Assembly (NCBI GenBank): GCA_934525405.1 | Contig: CAKSZF010000036.1 | Coordinates: 1 to 13,820 of the forward strand | Source: an uncultured Faecalibacterium sp. | GTDB taxonomy: Bacteria > Bacillota > Clostridia > Oscillospirales > Ruminococcaceae | DNA length: 13,820 nucleotides | Direction: 5' to 3' | In this document: positions 1-6,701 of the stretch, one piece after another | Position numbering within the stretch: position 1 is the first letter of the stretch | How the letters are laid out: each line of letters begins with the position of its first letter | The notes under the pieces: generated by a model | Database searches by the model: none | Seen by the model: only the letters and a program-made list of their open reading frames with translations | What the model was told of the DNA's origin: nothing | Program-made: the position numbers and the translations under genes

Positions 1-578
1 GCAGCGCCCAGACCGGCGCCGCCGGAGTTGCCGAAGCTGGTGTTCAGGGTGGAGTAGTCCACCAGATTCTCACCGGCAGGGCCGATGGAAGCGGTCTCGA
101 ACTCGCGGCCGTTCTGCTCTACCATCCACTTGTTGGCAGCAAAGGTGCCCTTGCCCCAGATCTCGGTTGCGTCCTCCAGAGAGACCGCGCCGTCCTCGAT
201 GCGCAGGTAGACGGGCTTCTCAGAGATGCCGCTGACCACGATGCCGTCGTAACCGGCATACTTCAGCATGGAACCGATGTGGCCGCCCATGTGTGCATCG
301 ATAATGGAGTGGCCCTTGGACCAGGTGGAGCGGAAGGTCACGTTCATACGGCCAGAGCAGGGCACGCCTGCGCCGGTCAGGGGGCCGACACCAAAGATGA
401 CCAGCGCCTTTTCGTCATAGGGGTCCAGCTCCATGGGAGCTTCCTCATACATAATGCGGTAGGCCATGCCCATACCGCCGATATACTTATGGTACTTTTC
501 GTCATCCTGCGTGGTGATCTCGCCGGTGGTCAGGTTGACGCGCAGGATCTTGCCTGCCCAGCCATAACTTTCAGCCAT
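1..578 (-). CDS. ydhV: YdhV-type aldehyde ferredoxin oxidoreductase, N-terminal part (cut by window edge)
   Basis: Partial gene: the start is at 578 and the 3' part lies beyond base 1, leaving 192 complete codons of a family that usually runs to about 600-700 residues. The visible part has the look of the AOR N-terminal domain that holds the tungsto/molybdopterin: a start of type W-x-G-K-I-L-R-V-N-L (residues 7-16), GPLTG (65-69), DAHMGG (94-99), the GYDG region and a C-terminal SGGAGLGA. The DAHMGG block and the ferredoxin partner just upstream point to the YdhV branch rather than archaeal AOR. Such enzymes oxidise aldehydes, or reduce carboxylates, with ferredoxin-type partners; the substrate here is unknown. 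The Fe-S cysteines that would confirm activity lie outside the window. There is no signal peptide, so the subunit looks cytoplasmic unless carried by its partner. GGAGG sits 7 bases before the ATG, directly after the upstream stop codon, so translation is probably coupled. The family is secure; the symbol follows E. coli and is less certain. Confidence 0.88.
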   Translation of the reverse strand, partial: MAESYGWAGKILRVNLTTGEITTQDDEKYHKYIGGMGMAYRIMYEEAPMELDPYDEKALVIFGVGPLTGAGVPCSGRMNVTFRSTWSKGHSIIDAHMGGHIGSMLKYAGYDGIVVSGISEKPVYLRIEDGAVSLEDATEIWGKGTFAANKWMVEQNGREFETASIGPAGENLVDYSTLNTSFGNSGGAGLGA

Positions 579-590
579 TGTAGTTCCTCC

Positions 591-1235
591 TTACAGATCC
601 AAGTATGCAGCCTGTGCTGCGCTGGTAACGGCATCCCAATCCACGATGGACAGAGCGCCGGACGGGCAGCCTGCCACGCAGGCACCGCAGGCGATGCACT
701 TGGAGGACTTGCCGGTCTCGGGGTTGACGGTGGGCATGTGCCACGGGCAGGCATCATGGCAGGCACCGCAGCCGATGCACTTGTCGGTATCCACTACGCG
801 GATGCCGCGGTCGTCGGTGGTGATAGCCTTCTGCGGGCAGGCATTGCCGCAGGCGGGGTCCTCGCACTGGCGGCAGGTATCCGGGAAGTAGACCCAGCAG
901 TTATCGGTGCCGGACAGCAGACCGTTGCCTGCGCCGTCCAGATTCAGACGGCGCTGGATCTTGACGCGGCTGATGTAAGAGGAGCACACGCCGTCGTTGG
1001 TCAGGGTGCAGTTGATCTCGCAGCGCTGGCAGCCGGTGCACAGGTCTGCGTTGACCACCAGCAGGCCCTGCGGCAGTGCCCAAGTGGCCACTGCGCCGGA
1101 ATCCACCTGCTGCTGAGAGCAGCCGAACAGGGACAGCATGGAAGCGGACAGGGTGAGCCCTGCAAGGCTCTTGCCCGAGATCTTCATGAATTGACGGCGG
1201 GTCATGTCAGCCGTCAGGAAATCAGTTTTTGCCAT
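591..1235 (-). CDS. ydhY: YdhY-like four-cluster [4Fe-4S] ferredoxin subunit with Tat-type lipoprotein leader
   Basis: A 214-residue electron-transfer subunit, probably the partner of the oxidoreductase encoded 12 bases downstream. It has four cysteine sets suited to four [4Fe-4S] clusters: CTGCQRCEINC, CRQCEDPACGNACP, CIGCGACHDACP and CIACGACVAGCP, the arrangement of YdhY and of DMSO-reductase-type Fe-S subunits. The N-terminus carries a twin-arginine motif TRRQFMK (RR at residues 13-14), a hydrophobic stretch and a lipobox-like LSLFGC (Cys39). This suggests Tat export and lipid anchoring, though Phe at -2 is atypical for a lipobox. The ISGK-LAGL-LS-GC block and the following VDSG resemble E. 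coli YdhY as I remember it. Two in-frame ATGs exist. The one at 1244 lies 1 base from the GGAGG at 1246-1250, while the one at 1235 lies 10 bases from it, so 1235 is preferred. The gene is 22 bases after the FMN-binding gene and is probably in the same operon. Confidence 0.87.
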   Translation of the reverse strand: MAKTDFLTADMTRRQFMKISGKSLAGLTLSASMLSLFGCSQQQVDSGAVATWALPQGLLVVNADLCTGCQRCEINCTLTNDGVCSSYISRVKIQRRLNLDGAGNGLLSGTDNCWVYFPDTCRQCEDPACGNACPQKAITTDDRGIRVVDTDKCIGCGACHDACPWHMPTVNPETGKSSKCIACGACVAGCPSGALSIVDWDAVTSAAQAAYLDL

Positions 1236-1257
1236 AGGTTCCATTCCTCCGTTGAGG

Positions 1258-2175
1258 TCACTCTGCGCTGAGCACCTCGGTCACATAGAAATACGAGTTG
1301 TTGACGATGGTCGTCACAGCCGAAGAGGTGATGGTCGCACCGGAAAGGGCGTCCACCTCGGTCAGGTCTGCGCTGACGGCACCGGACGCATTGCCGGCGG
1401 TGGTCAGGCTGGCCTGCTCCAGACGCACCTTGGACTGCTCTTCTGCCGAGAGATCCGCAAAGGGAATCGCCATCGGCTCGCCGTCCAGTGCGCTCTTGCT
1501 GAGCATGGCTGCGTACAGCTTGCGCCGTGCTACGGCCTCTGCGCTGGAATCCAGCGGCGGAGCCAGCTCATCGCCCAGTGCCTCGCCCTTCAAAGCCGAG
1601 AAGGTAAGCCCCGCAGCATACATCTTGCGGGTAGCCTCGGCCTCGGGAGAGGTATCGAAGGTGCGCCACTGTGCGGGGTCAAAATCCCCGGCAGCAGCGG
1701 GCTGCTCCTCCGCCGCACCGGCAGCGGCATAGGCGGCACCGGTAACGGGGTCCGTTACGGTGTAGCTTTTGCCTGCCAGCGTGAATGGAGCTGCGCCCTG
1801 ATACTGGGACGTGAACTCCGGGTTGACGCACTGACCGCCAAGGCTTTCCGTTTCGTCCTGAGAGAGGATCTCTACTGCGGAAACATTGCCCTCGGCGTCA
1901 ATGGTCACGGCAGCCTGCACATCGCTTTGGAAGCCCTTCTGAGAGCCCTCCACGCGGTAGCTGCCATCGTCGAGCTGGTACACTGCGCTGATGCCGTAGG
2001 CGGCTGCATCCGCCTCCGACACCGGCAGCAGGGTACCGGCAACCGTGGTGCGTGCGCTTTGCAAGGTGGTCAGACCGACCGCCAAGGCGATGGTCGCAAC
2101 GCCCATGGCTGCATAGCCCGGCAGCCGCTTGCGCCACAGCGGTACGGGCGCAAACGGGTTGGTTGCCTGCTTCAT
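1258..2175 (-). CDS. Membrane-anchored FMN-binding (RnfG-like) protein with internal tandem repeat
   Basis: A 305-residue protein and first gene of the redox operon. Residues about 22-42 form one N-terminal membrane segment after a short basic cytoplasmic stretch, so the rest should be extracytoplasmic. An FMN-binding-domain half follows, with the RnfG-like pattern SQDETESLGG (about residues 105-114). At the C-terminus comes DALSGATITS (275-284). This is the [ST]GAT motif that the flavin transferase ApbE uses to attach FMN covalently to Thr, here Thr281, as known for RnfG/NqrC-type proteins. Between the halves lies an Ala-rich linker and two adjacent 35-residue repeats (173-242). The likely role is passing electrons across or outside the membrane with the Fe-S protein downstream; this is inference. 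No apbE is in the window. The start at 2175 is chosen because AGGTG lies 5 bases upstream. An upstream in-frame TTG at 2247 lies in a hairpin and lacks a ribosome site. Confidence 0.85.
   Translation of the reverse strand: MKQATNPFAPVPLWRKRLPGYAAMGVATIALAVGLTTLQSARTTVAGTLLPVSEADAAAYGISAVYQLDDGSYRVEGSQKGFQSDVQAAVTIDAEGNVSAVEILSQDETESLGGQCVNPEFTSQYQGAAPFTLAGKSYTVTDPVTGAAYAAAGAAEEQPAAAGDFDPAQWRTFDTSPEAEATRKMYAAGLTFSALKGEALGDELAPPLDSSAEAVARRKLYAAMLSKSALDGEPMAIPFADLSAEEQSKVRLEQASLTTAGNASGAVSADLTEVDALSGATITSSAVTTIVNNSYFYVTEVLSAE
1450..1659 (-). repeat. Tandem 35-residue duplication inside the FMN-binding protein
   Basis: Two adjacent copies of a 35-residue unit (protein residues 173-207 and 208-242) align without gaps, with 17 identical positions by eye. 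The shared core is D-x-S-x-EA-x-A-x-RK-x-YAA-x-L-x-x-SAL-x-GE. The copies are separated by exactly one period of 105 bases. The segment looks helical and sits between the two halves of the FMN-binding fold. The following stretch beginning LSAEE may be a more decayed third copy, but that is weak. Confidence 0.75.
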
Positions 2176-2264
2176 GTTATCACCTGCCTGTTTTTTATTT
2201 TGCCGGGTAACCCCGGACAACAATTGAGGCCGCTCTGGCTGCTGCAACAGCGGAGCGGTCTCTT
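2176..2264 (-). promoter_or_regulatory. Structured 5' leader of the redox operon (two hairpins)
   Basis: The leader, from a transcription start estimated about 7 bases after the -10 box, is roughly 89 bases long. It can fold into two hairpins. The first pairs CCGCTC with GAGCGG (2231-2236 with 2254-2259) and, inside it, GCTG with CAGC. The second is CCGGG-TAAC-CCCGG at about 2203-2216, close to the ribosome site. Neither is followed by a T tract, so neither looks like a simple terminator. A regulatory role is possible but unproven, and no known riboswitch class was recognised. Confidence 0.35.
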
Positions 2265-2271
2265 CGATAAT

Positions 2272-2301
2272 ATATTAACATGCGTGCGCGGAGTATGTCA
2301 A
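2272..2301 (-). promoter_or_regulatory. Promoter of the FMN protein-ydhY-ydhV operon
   Basis: On the minus strand there is a perfect -35 TTGACA (2296-2301), an 18-base spacer, and TAATAT (2272-2277) preceded by TG one base upstream, making an extended -10. It lies about 96 bases before the chosen start of the FMN-binding gene. This is the best sigma-A-type promoter in the window and implies that the redox operon can be transcribed independently of fdhD. Confidence 0.65.
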
Positions 2302-2304
2302 CAG

Positions 2305-2326
2305 AAACGGACAGGCTTTTCCGTTT
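2305..2326 (-). terminator. Hairpin after fdhD, possible weak terminator touching the redox promoter
   Basis: AAACGGA (2305-2311) and TCCGTTT (2320-2326) form a 7-bp inverted repeat with an 8-base loop, 27 bases after the fdhD stop. On the minus strand only TTT-CTGTT follows, so termination would be weak. Its proximal arm is 3 bases from the -35 box of the redox promoter, so an operator is an equal alternative. Confidence 0.35.
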
Positions 2327-2353
2327 TGTAACTATTGTTTTTGTAATATTTGC

Positions 2354-3124
2354 TTAAACTTTAGGGATTTTGCGTCCGCACACCAGCTGCAGACCGTATT
2401 CTGCCGCAAGCTCTGCGGATTGCACGGTGGGCATGCTTTTGCTTACCAGCACCGGCACCCCGGCGCGGATTGCCTTGCGCACCATATCCAGCGGCACCCG
2501 GCCGCTGGTGTACAGCACACATTCTGCCAGCGGAAGCCTCGCCAGTACCGCGCAGCCCACCGCCTTATCCAGCGCGTTGTGCCGCCCCAGATCCTCACAG
2601 GCAAAAACGATCTCACCGCCGTGCAGCACAAAGCAGCTGTGCACCGCCCGGGTGGCGCGGTACAGCGGCAGACCGGCGTGCATGGCGGCGGTCAGGGTCT
2701 GCACCCATTCCGGCTGCAAGGCCAGCCCCGGCACAGGACGCAGGGGCAACAGCTCCACCGGACTGCCCAGCGCGATATTATCGGTGCAGCAGCTGGCAAC
2801 CTCCTGCGCGGCGGCGCGGCGGGTAGGCAGCGGGTGGCGCAGATATACCTGCACCTTTGCGCCCTCGGCACAGACGGCGATCTGCTCCACCTCGTCCGCA
2901 GACGCGATCCATCCTTCGGTGAGCAGCCGTCCCAAGGCCAGCTGCGGCAGCAGCGCCGGGGTGCATACCACCCGGAAGGCGGGCTGCTCGTTGACATAAA
3001 TGGCGGCGGCGTGCTCTGCCGGTACGTTGGCTTCGGTGCCGTCCGGCAGACGCAGGCTGGCAAAAGCCGCCTGTGCACCAAAACGGTCAGTGATCTGCAA
3101 AGAGGGTGTGCTGCGTTTTTCCAT
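2354..3124 (-). CDS. fdhD: FdhD family sulfur carrier/maturation factor for Mo/W enzymes
   Basis: A 256-residue cytoplasmic protein, a normal length for FdhD. Family marks are the VHSC-x-x-x-HGG region (161-170), EDLGRHNALDK (177-187), TSGRV (206-210) and the C-terminal PVLVSKS-PT block. FdhD takes sulfur from the cysteine desulfurase IscS and delivers it to the bis-MGD cofactor of formate dehydrogenases, as known from E. coli. The loop that normally carries CxxC here reads ASCCTDN, with adjacent cysteines at 112-113, so the first family cysteine may be displaced or lost. No formate dehydrogenase is in the window. The nearest Mo/W enzyme is the YdhV-type oxidoreductase in the next operon, so a role in maturing it is conceivable but unproven. 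AAGGA lies 6 bases before the ATG. The gene has its own candidate promoter at 3176-3204, and the upstream adenine deaminase gene ends in a strong terminator. Confidence 0.9.
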   Translation of the reverse strand: MEKRSTPSLQITDRFGAQAAFASLRLPDGTEANVPAEHAAAIYVNEQPAFRVVCTPALLPQLALGRLLTEGWIASADEVEQIAVCAEGAKVQVYLRHPLPTRRAAAQEVASCCTDNIALGSPVELLPLRPVPGLALQPEWVQTLTAAMHAGLPLYRATRAVHSCFVLHGGEIVFACEDLGRHNALDKAVGCAVLARLPLAECVLYTSGRVPLDMVRKAIRAGVPVLVSKSMPTVQSAELAAEYGLQLVCGRKIPKV

Positions 3125-3175
3125 AAAGTTTCCTTATATTATAAATGCAATGCTGTGTGTCAGACGGACAGTATC

Positions 3176-3204
3176 AACATACCGGTTCTGTGGCAAAAAG
3201 TCAA
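3176..3204 (-). promoter_or_regulatory. Candidate fdhD promoter
   Basis: On the minus strand TTGACT (3199-3204, five of six consensus bases), a 17-base spacer and TATGTT (3176-3181, four of six) lie 52 bases before the fdhD start and just after the adenine deaminase terminator. Confidence 0.5.
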
Positions 3205-3219
3205 GAGTCCTCTTGCCGT

Positions 3220-3261
3220 AAAACGCAATGCCGGACAGCCCGCAGACTGTCCGGCATTGCG
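3220..3261 (-). terminator. Intrinsic terminator of adenine deaminase
   Basis: A perfect 15-bp inverted repeat (3224-3238 with 3247-3261, 8-base loop) begins 43 bases after the gene's stop and is followed on the minus strand by TTTT. No T run follows on the plus strand, so it is directional. It separates adenine deaminase from fdhD. Confidence 0.85.
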
Positions 3262-3304
3262 ATAAAAACATCAGATTTACAGTTTGCCCTCTCAGGCAGC
3301 GTTC

Positions 3305-5044
3305 TCAGAACACCGCCGGGACGATCTGTTGGGCATCCACATCCACGATGCCGTAGGTGTTCAGCCGCAGCTTCGGGATGACCGGCAGGCTGACGAAAGC
3401 AAGGGTCATAAAGGCGTCGATGTCCTCCGAGATGCCGTGGGCTTTCAGCGCCGCCTTGAGCGCTTGCAGCTTTTCCTCCACAGCTTCGGCGCTCTCGGTG
3501 CTCATAAGCCCTGCCACCGGCAGCGGCAGCTCCCCTACCACCTGTCCGTTCAGTGCAAAGGCAAGGCCGCCTTTATTTTTGCGCACCGTGTTGCCCGCCA
3601 GCACCATGTCGGCATCGTTGGTGCCCGCCACGATGAGGTTGTGGGAGTCGTGGGCGATGCTGGAAGCCACCGCGCCGCATTGCAGCCCATAGTTACCCAA
3701 AAAGCCCAAGCCCACATGACCGGAGCGGTGATGCCGCTCGAACACCGCCAGCTTGACGATTTTCTGCGCCACATCCACGCCGGGCGCTGTGCCCGGATGC
3801 TGGCAGAACGGAACGATTTTTTCGGTGGTCAGCAGGGCGTGCGGGGTCAGACAGATCACCCGCTGCCGGGTGCCGGTCTGCTTCAGCTGCAATTGCTCTG
3901 GGGTGATCTCGTCCATATTGAAGGAATCGAACACCCGCGCAAAGCGTGCCTTGTCCACCGCAAGGGCGGCGGGGTGCAGCATTTTGCCCTGCTGCGCCAC
4001 CAGCTTGCCCTTTTTGTACACCTGTTCCACCGTGAACTGTTCCAGATTCGATAGCACGATCAGGTCAGCGGTGTAACCGGGAGCTACCGCGCCGCTGTGC
4101 GCAAGACCGAAGTACTGACACGGGACAAGGGTGCCCATCCGCACCGCCACCACCGGGTCTACCCCGGCGGCAATGGCCTTGCGGATGATGTAGTCGATAT
4201 GCCCACCCTGCAACAGGTCTCCGGGGTGCCTGTCGTCAGTCACCAGCATACAGCGGCTGCAATAGGGCTCCCGGAACAGGGGCAGCAGGCTGTCCATGTT
4301 CTGGGCTGCGGTGCCCTCCCGCACCATGATGTACTGGCCGCGCCGCAGCTTTTCCATGGCCTCTTGGAGTTCCGAGCACTCATGGTCAGACTGCACCCCG
4401 GCGGCGACATAGGCGTTCAGCTCCTCCCCGCTGAGGAAGGGTGCGTGCCCGTCGATCTTTTTACCCGCAGCTGTGCAGTCGCGTATCTTCTGCAGGATCT
4501 TTTCGTCCGCGCGCACTGTGCCGTAGGAGTTCATCAGCTCTGCCAGCCCCAGCACCCGGGGCTGCTGATAGTAGGGGCGCAGCTGCTCCGCTTCCAGCAC
4601 CGCGCCGGACTCGTCCAGCCCGGTAGCAGGTACGCAGGAGGGCAGCATGAAATAGACTGAGAGTGCCAGATCTTTCGTGGTCTCCAGCATAAAGTCCAGC
4701 CCTTCCGTACCAGCTACATTGGAGATCTCGTGCGGGTCGGTGACCACCGCCGTGGTGCCGTGGGGCAGCACCGCCTGTTCAAAGGCCGGGCCGCAGAGCA
4801 TGGAGCTTTCAATGTGGATGTGCCCATCCACAAGCCCCGGGCAGACATACTTGCCCTGCAAGTCCAGCTCGGTCTCGCCGGTGTAGTGCCCCACGCCAAG
4901 GATGACCCCCTGACGGATGGCTACATCGGCCTGCTCGATCTCGTTTGTGAACACGTTGATGACCCGGGCATTTTTCAGCACCAGCTCTGCCCGCGCGTCA
5001 CCCTTTGCTGTCAGGATCTGCTGCTTCAAGGTTTCCATTTTCAT
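3305..5044 (-). CDS. ade: Adenine deaminase (amidohydrolase family)
   Basis: A 579-residue cytoplasmic enzyme, the usual length for bacterial adenine deaminase. It converts adenine to hypoxanthine and ammonia in purine salvage. Metal-binding residues expected of the amidohydrolase fold are visible: HIHIESS (His75, His77, Glu79), Glu169 in LAELMN, His200 in DGHAP, His221 in SDHE and the TDD at 269-271. PHEISNV (104-110) and the C-terminal domain typical of this enzyme, with AHDSHN and a GTND-x-DM motif, separate it from other amidohydrolases. Translation starts at 5044; a GGGGG run lies 5 bases upstream, and a second ATG two codons in is a possible alternative. It appears to be a single-gene unit: a strong terminator follows, and a 198-base intergenic region with a structured repeat precedes. 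No purine riboswitch is recognisable there. Confidence 0.95.
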   Translation of the reverse strand: MKMETLKQQILTAKGDARAELVLKNARVINVFTNEIEQADVAIRQGVILGVGHYTGETELDLQGKYVCPGLVDGHIHIESSMLCGPAFEQAVLPHGTTAVVTDPHEISNVAGTEGLDFMLETTKDLALSVYFMLPSCVPATGLDESGAVLEAEQLRPYYQQPRVLGLAELMNSYGTVRADEKILQKIRDCTAAGKKIDGHAPFLSGEELNAYVAAGVQSDHECSELQEAMEKLRRGQYIMVREGTAAQNMDSLLPLFREPYCSRCMLVTDDRHPGDLLQGGHIDYIIRKAIAAGVDPVVAVRMGTLVPCQYFGLAHSGAVAPGYTADLIVLSNLEQFTVEQVYKKGKLVAQQGKMLHPAALAVDKARFARVFDSFNMDEITPEQLQLKQTGTRQRVICLTPHALLTTEKIVPFCQHPGTAPGVDVAQKIVKLAVFERHHRSGHVGLGFLGNYGLQCGAVASSIAHDSHNLIVAGTNDADMVLAGNTVRKNKGGLAFALNGQVVGELPLPVAGLMSTESAEAVEEKLQALKAALKAHGISEDIDAFMTLAFVSLPVIPKLRLNTYGIVDVDAQQIVPAVF

Positions 5045-5090
5045 AAGGGCCCCCTTGTCCTGTTTTCCTGTAAAAAGCTTCTATATGAAG

Positions 5091-5181
5091 GCTTCCCCCG
5101 GTCGGGGGAAGCTGTCACCGAAGGTGACTGATGAGGGCGCAGGTAAGCAGCAGCTTACGGGTAATTTCCCCTCATCCGTCA
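5091..5181. repeat. Structured intergenic repeat (REP/MITE-like)
   Basis: A compact cluster of inverted repeats lies between the NSS transporter and adenine deaminase genes. GCTTCCCCC/GGGGGAAGC is a 9-bp perfect hairpin (5091-5112). GTCACC/GGTGAC is a 6-bp hairpin with a GAA loop (5114-5128). Outer arms at 5125-5137 and 5169-5181 pair with one mismatch in 13. GTAAGC/GCTTAC (5143-5158) is nested inside. The motif around GAAGCTGTCACCGAAGGTGA looks familiar to me as a dispersed intergenic repeat in Faecalibacterium-type genomes. That is memory, not a search. There is only one copy here. Confidence 0.6.
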
Positions 5182-5242
5182 TTGCTCTGGGTCAAGCTGC
5201 AAAAGCGGATTGCCGTGAGCCGCATCCACGGAATCGTACCGT

Positions 5243-6613
5243 TTACATGGCGATCCAGCCAAAGGCGTTTGCCACCGAGCTTGCCAGAATGATGGCTGCA
5301 AAAATGGGGCACAGCCAGCGGATCATAAAATTGAACACCGGCTTGCGGCGGAAGCGCTGACCGTCCTGCTCCACCTCCTGCGCGATCTGCTCCACGCCGA
5401 TGACGCGGGATACCAGCAGGCAGGTGGCAATGGCTGCAATGGGCATCATGACCGAGTTGGTCAGGAAGTCGAAGAAGTCCAGGAACTGCATCCCGAACAC
5501 GGTCACCCCGGCCAGCGGGCCATAGCCCAGTGCCGACAGGCTGCCCAGCACCACCATGATGGCACCGATGAGTACGGTGGAGCGGGTGCGGTCCCAGCCC
5601 AGCTCATCTTCAAAGGTAGAGACGGCGCTCTCGGTCAGAGCGATGGAACTGGTAATGGCTGCAAACAGCACCAGCACAAAGAACAGCACACCCACCACAG
5701 TGCCCAGACCCATGCTGGCAAACACCTTGGGGATGGTGATGAACATCAGCGCAGGGCCGGCCTGCAGGGTGTCCGGGTCGCCGCCGGAGAAGGCAAACAC
5801 CGCCGGAATGATCATCAGACCTGCCATGATGGCAATGGCGGTATCGAACACCTCCACGTTCTCGGTGGACTCCTCAATGGAGACGTCCTTCTTCATATAA
5901 GAGCCGAAGGTGACCAGAATGCCCATGGCGATGGACAGCGAGTAGAACATCTGCCCCATAGCGGTGACCACGGTCATCCACGAAAAGTTTTTGGGGTTGG
6001 GCACCAGAAAGTACTTCACACCCGCCAGTGCGCCGGGACGGGTGACCGAATAGCCCGCGATAACCAGCGAAAGCACCACCAGCACCGGCATCATCACCTT
6101 GGAGACGCGCTCCACGCCGTTGCGCACACCGGCAAAGATAATGCCCAGCGTGAACAGGCTGAACAGCAAAAAGGCCAGTTCGGCCTGCAAGCCGTTGGTG
6201 ATAAAGGCGGAGAAGTAGCCGTCTGTCGCCAGATTGCTGCCGCGGCCGCACAGATACTCTGCCAGATAGTGAATGACCCAGCCGCCGATGACCGAATAAT
6301 ACGGCACGATCAAAATGGGGATGATGGCGTTGATCCAGCCGCCGAACCGGATGCCCTTGCCCTTACCGAAGTGGGCGTAGGCGCTGACCGGGCTTTTGTG
6401 GGTCATACGGCCCAGCGCGGTCTCGGCCACGATCATGGTATAGCCAAAGGTGACTGCCAGCAGAATGTATACCAGCAGAAAAATGCCGCCGCCGTATTTG
6501 GCTGCCAGATACGGGAAACGCCAGATGTTGCCCAGACCCACCGAAGCGCCTGCGGCTGACAGCACGAACCCGATCTTACCGGAGAACGCGCTGCGCTTGT
6601 GTTGTTGTTCCAT
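5243..6613 (-). CDS. Sodium:neurotransmitter symporter (NSS) family transporter
   Basis: A 456-residue integral membrane protein of the NSS (SNF) family. Bacterial members such as LeuT, MhsT and TnaT import amino acids with sodium; the substrate here cannot be read from sequence. The family signature is clear in the first membrane segment: AGASVGLGNIWRFP (residues 21-34), then YGGG (40-43). By alignment with LeuT, Asn29 and Arg32 match LeuT Asn27 and Arg30, which act in sodium binding and the extracellular gate. The length fits the shorter bacterial branch, commonly with about 11 membrane segments, rather than LeuT's 12. GAGGA lies 8 bases before the start at 6613. The gene has its own candidate promoter and follows a strong terminator, so it seems monocistronic. 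No clear intrinsic terminator was seen after the stop; the structured repeat at 5091-5181 could fill that role. Confidence 0.92.
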   Translation of the reverse strand: MEQQHKRSAFSGKIGFVLSAAGASVGLGNIWRFPYLAAKYGGGIFLLVYILLAVTFGYTMIVAETALGRMTHKSPVSAYAHFGKGKGIRFGGWINAIIPILIVPYYSVIGGWVIHYLAEYLCGRGSNLATDGYFSAFITNGLQAELAFLLFSLFTLGIIFAGVRNGVERVSKVMMPVLVVLSLVIAGYSVTRPGALAGVKYFLVPNPKNFSWMTVVTAMGQMFYSLSIAMGILVTFGSYMKKDVSIEESTENVEVFDTAIAIMAGLMIIPAVFAFSGGDPDTLQAGPALMFITIPKVFASMGLGTVVGVLFFVLVLFAAITSSIALTESAVSTFEDELGWDRTRSTVLIGAIMVVLGSLSALGYGPLAGVTVFGMQFLDFFDFLTNSVMMPIAAIATCLLVSRVIGVEQIAQEVEQDGQRFRRKPVFNFMIRWLCPIFAAIILASSVANAFGWIAM

Positions 6614-6662
6614 GTTGTTATTCCTCTTTTCCTATCCTCTTTATATTGAATTAAGCAGAACA

Positions 6663-6691
6663 AGTGTACCACAACTACGAACAACTAGCAA
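6663..6691 (-). promoter_or_regulatory. Candidate promoter of the NSS transporter gene
   Basis: On the minus strand TTGCTA (6686-6691), a 17-base spacer and TACACT (6663-6668) with an upstream TG (extended -10) lie 49 bases before the start codon. Four of six bases match consensus at each box. Confidence 0.45.
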
Positions 6692-6701
6692 GCAGCAGAA
6701 C

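Noticed and set aside
2176..2247. Upstream TTG start of the FMN-binding protein (24 extra residues)
   Set aside because: The TTG lies inside a leader hairpin without a ribosome site, and the ATG at 2175 has AGGTG well placed before it.
2176..2264. Molybdenum/tungsten cofactor riboswitch before the redox operon
   Set aside because: The leader is shorter than that riboswitch, and I could not match its conserved core; only two simple hairpins are visible.
1204..2331. Plus-strand open frame opposite the FMN-binding gene
   Set aside because: The opposite strand encodes a protein with a membrane segment and FMN motif; the plus frame shows nothing recognisable.
3125..3145. TATAAT directly upstream of fdhD as its -10 box
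   Set aside because: It lies almost on the ribosome site, so the transcript would lack a usable leader, and no -35 stands at proper distance; the pair at 3176-3204 is better.
5045..5242. Purine riboswitch upstream of adenine deaminase
   Set aside because: No three-way-junction core or conserved loop bases of the purine class were seen; the structure present is the intergenic repeat.
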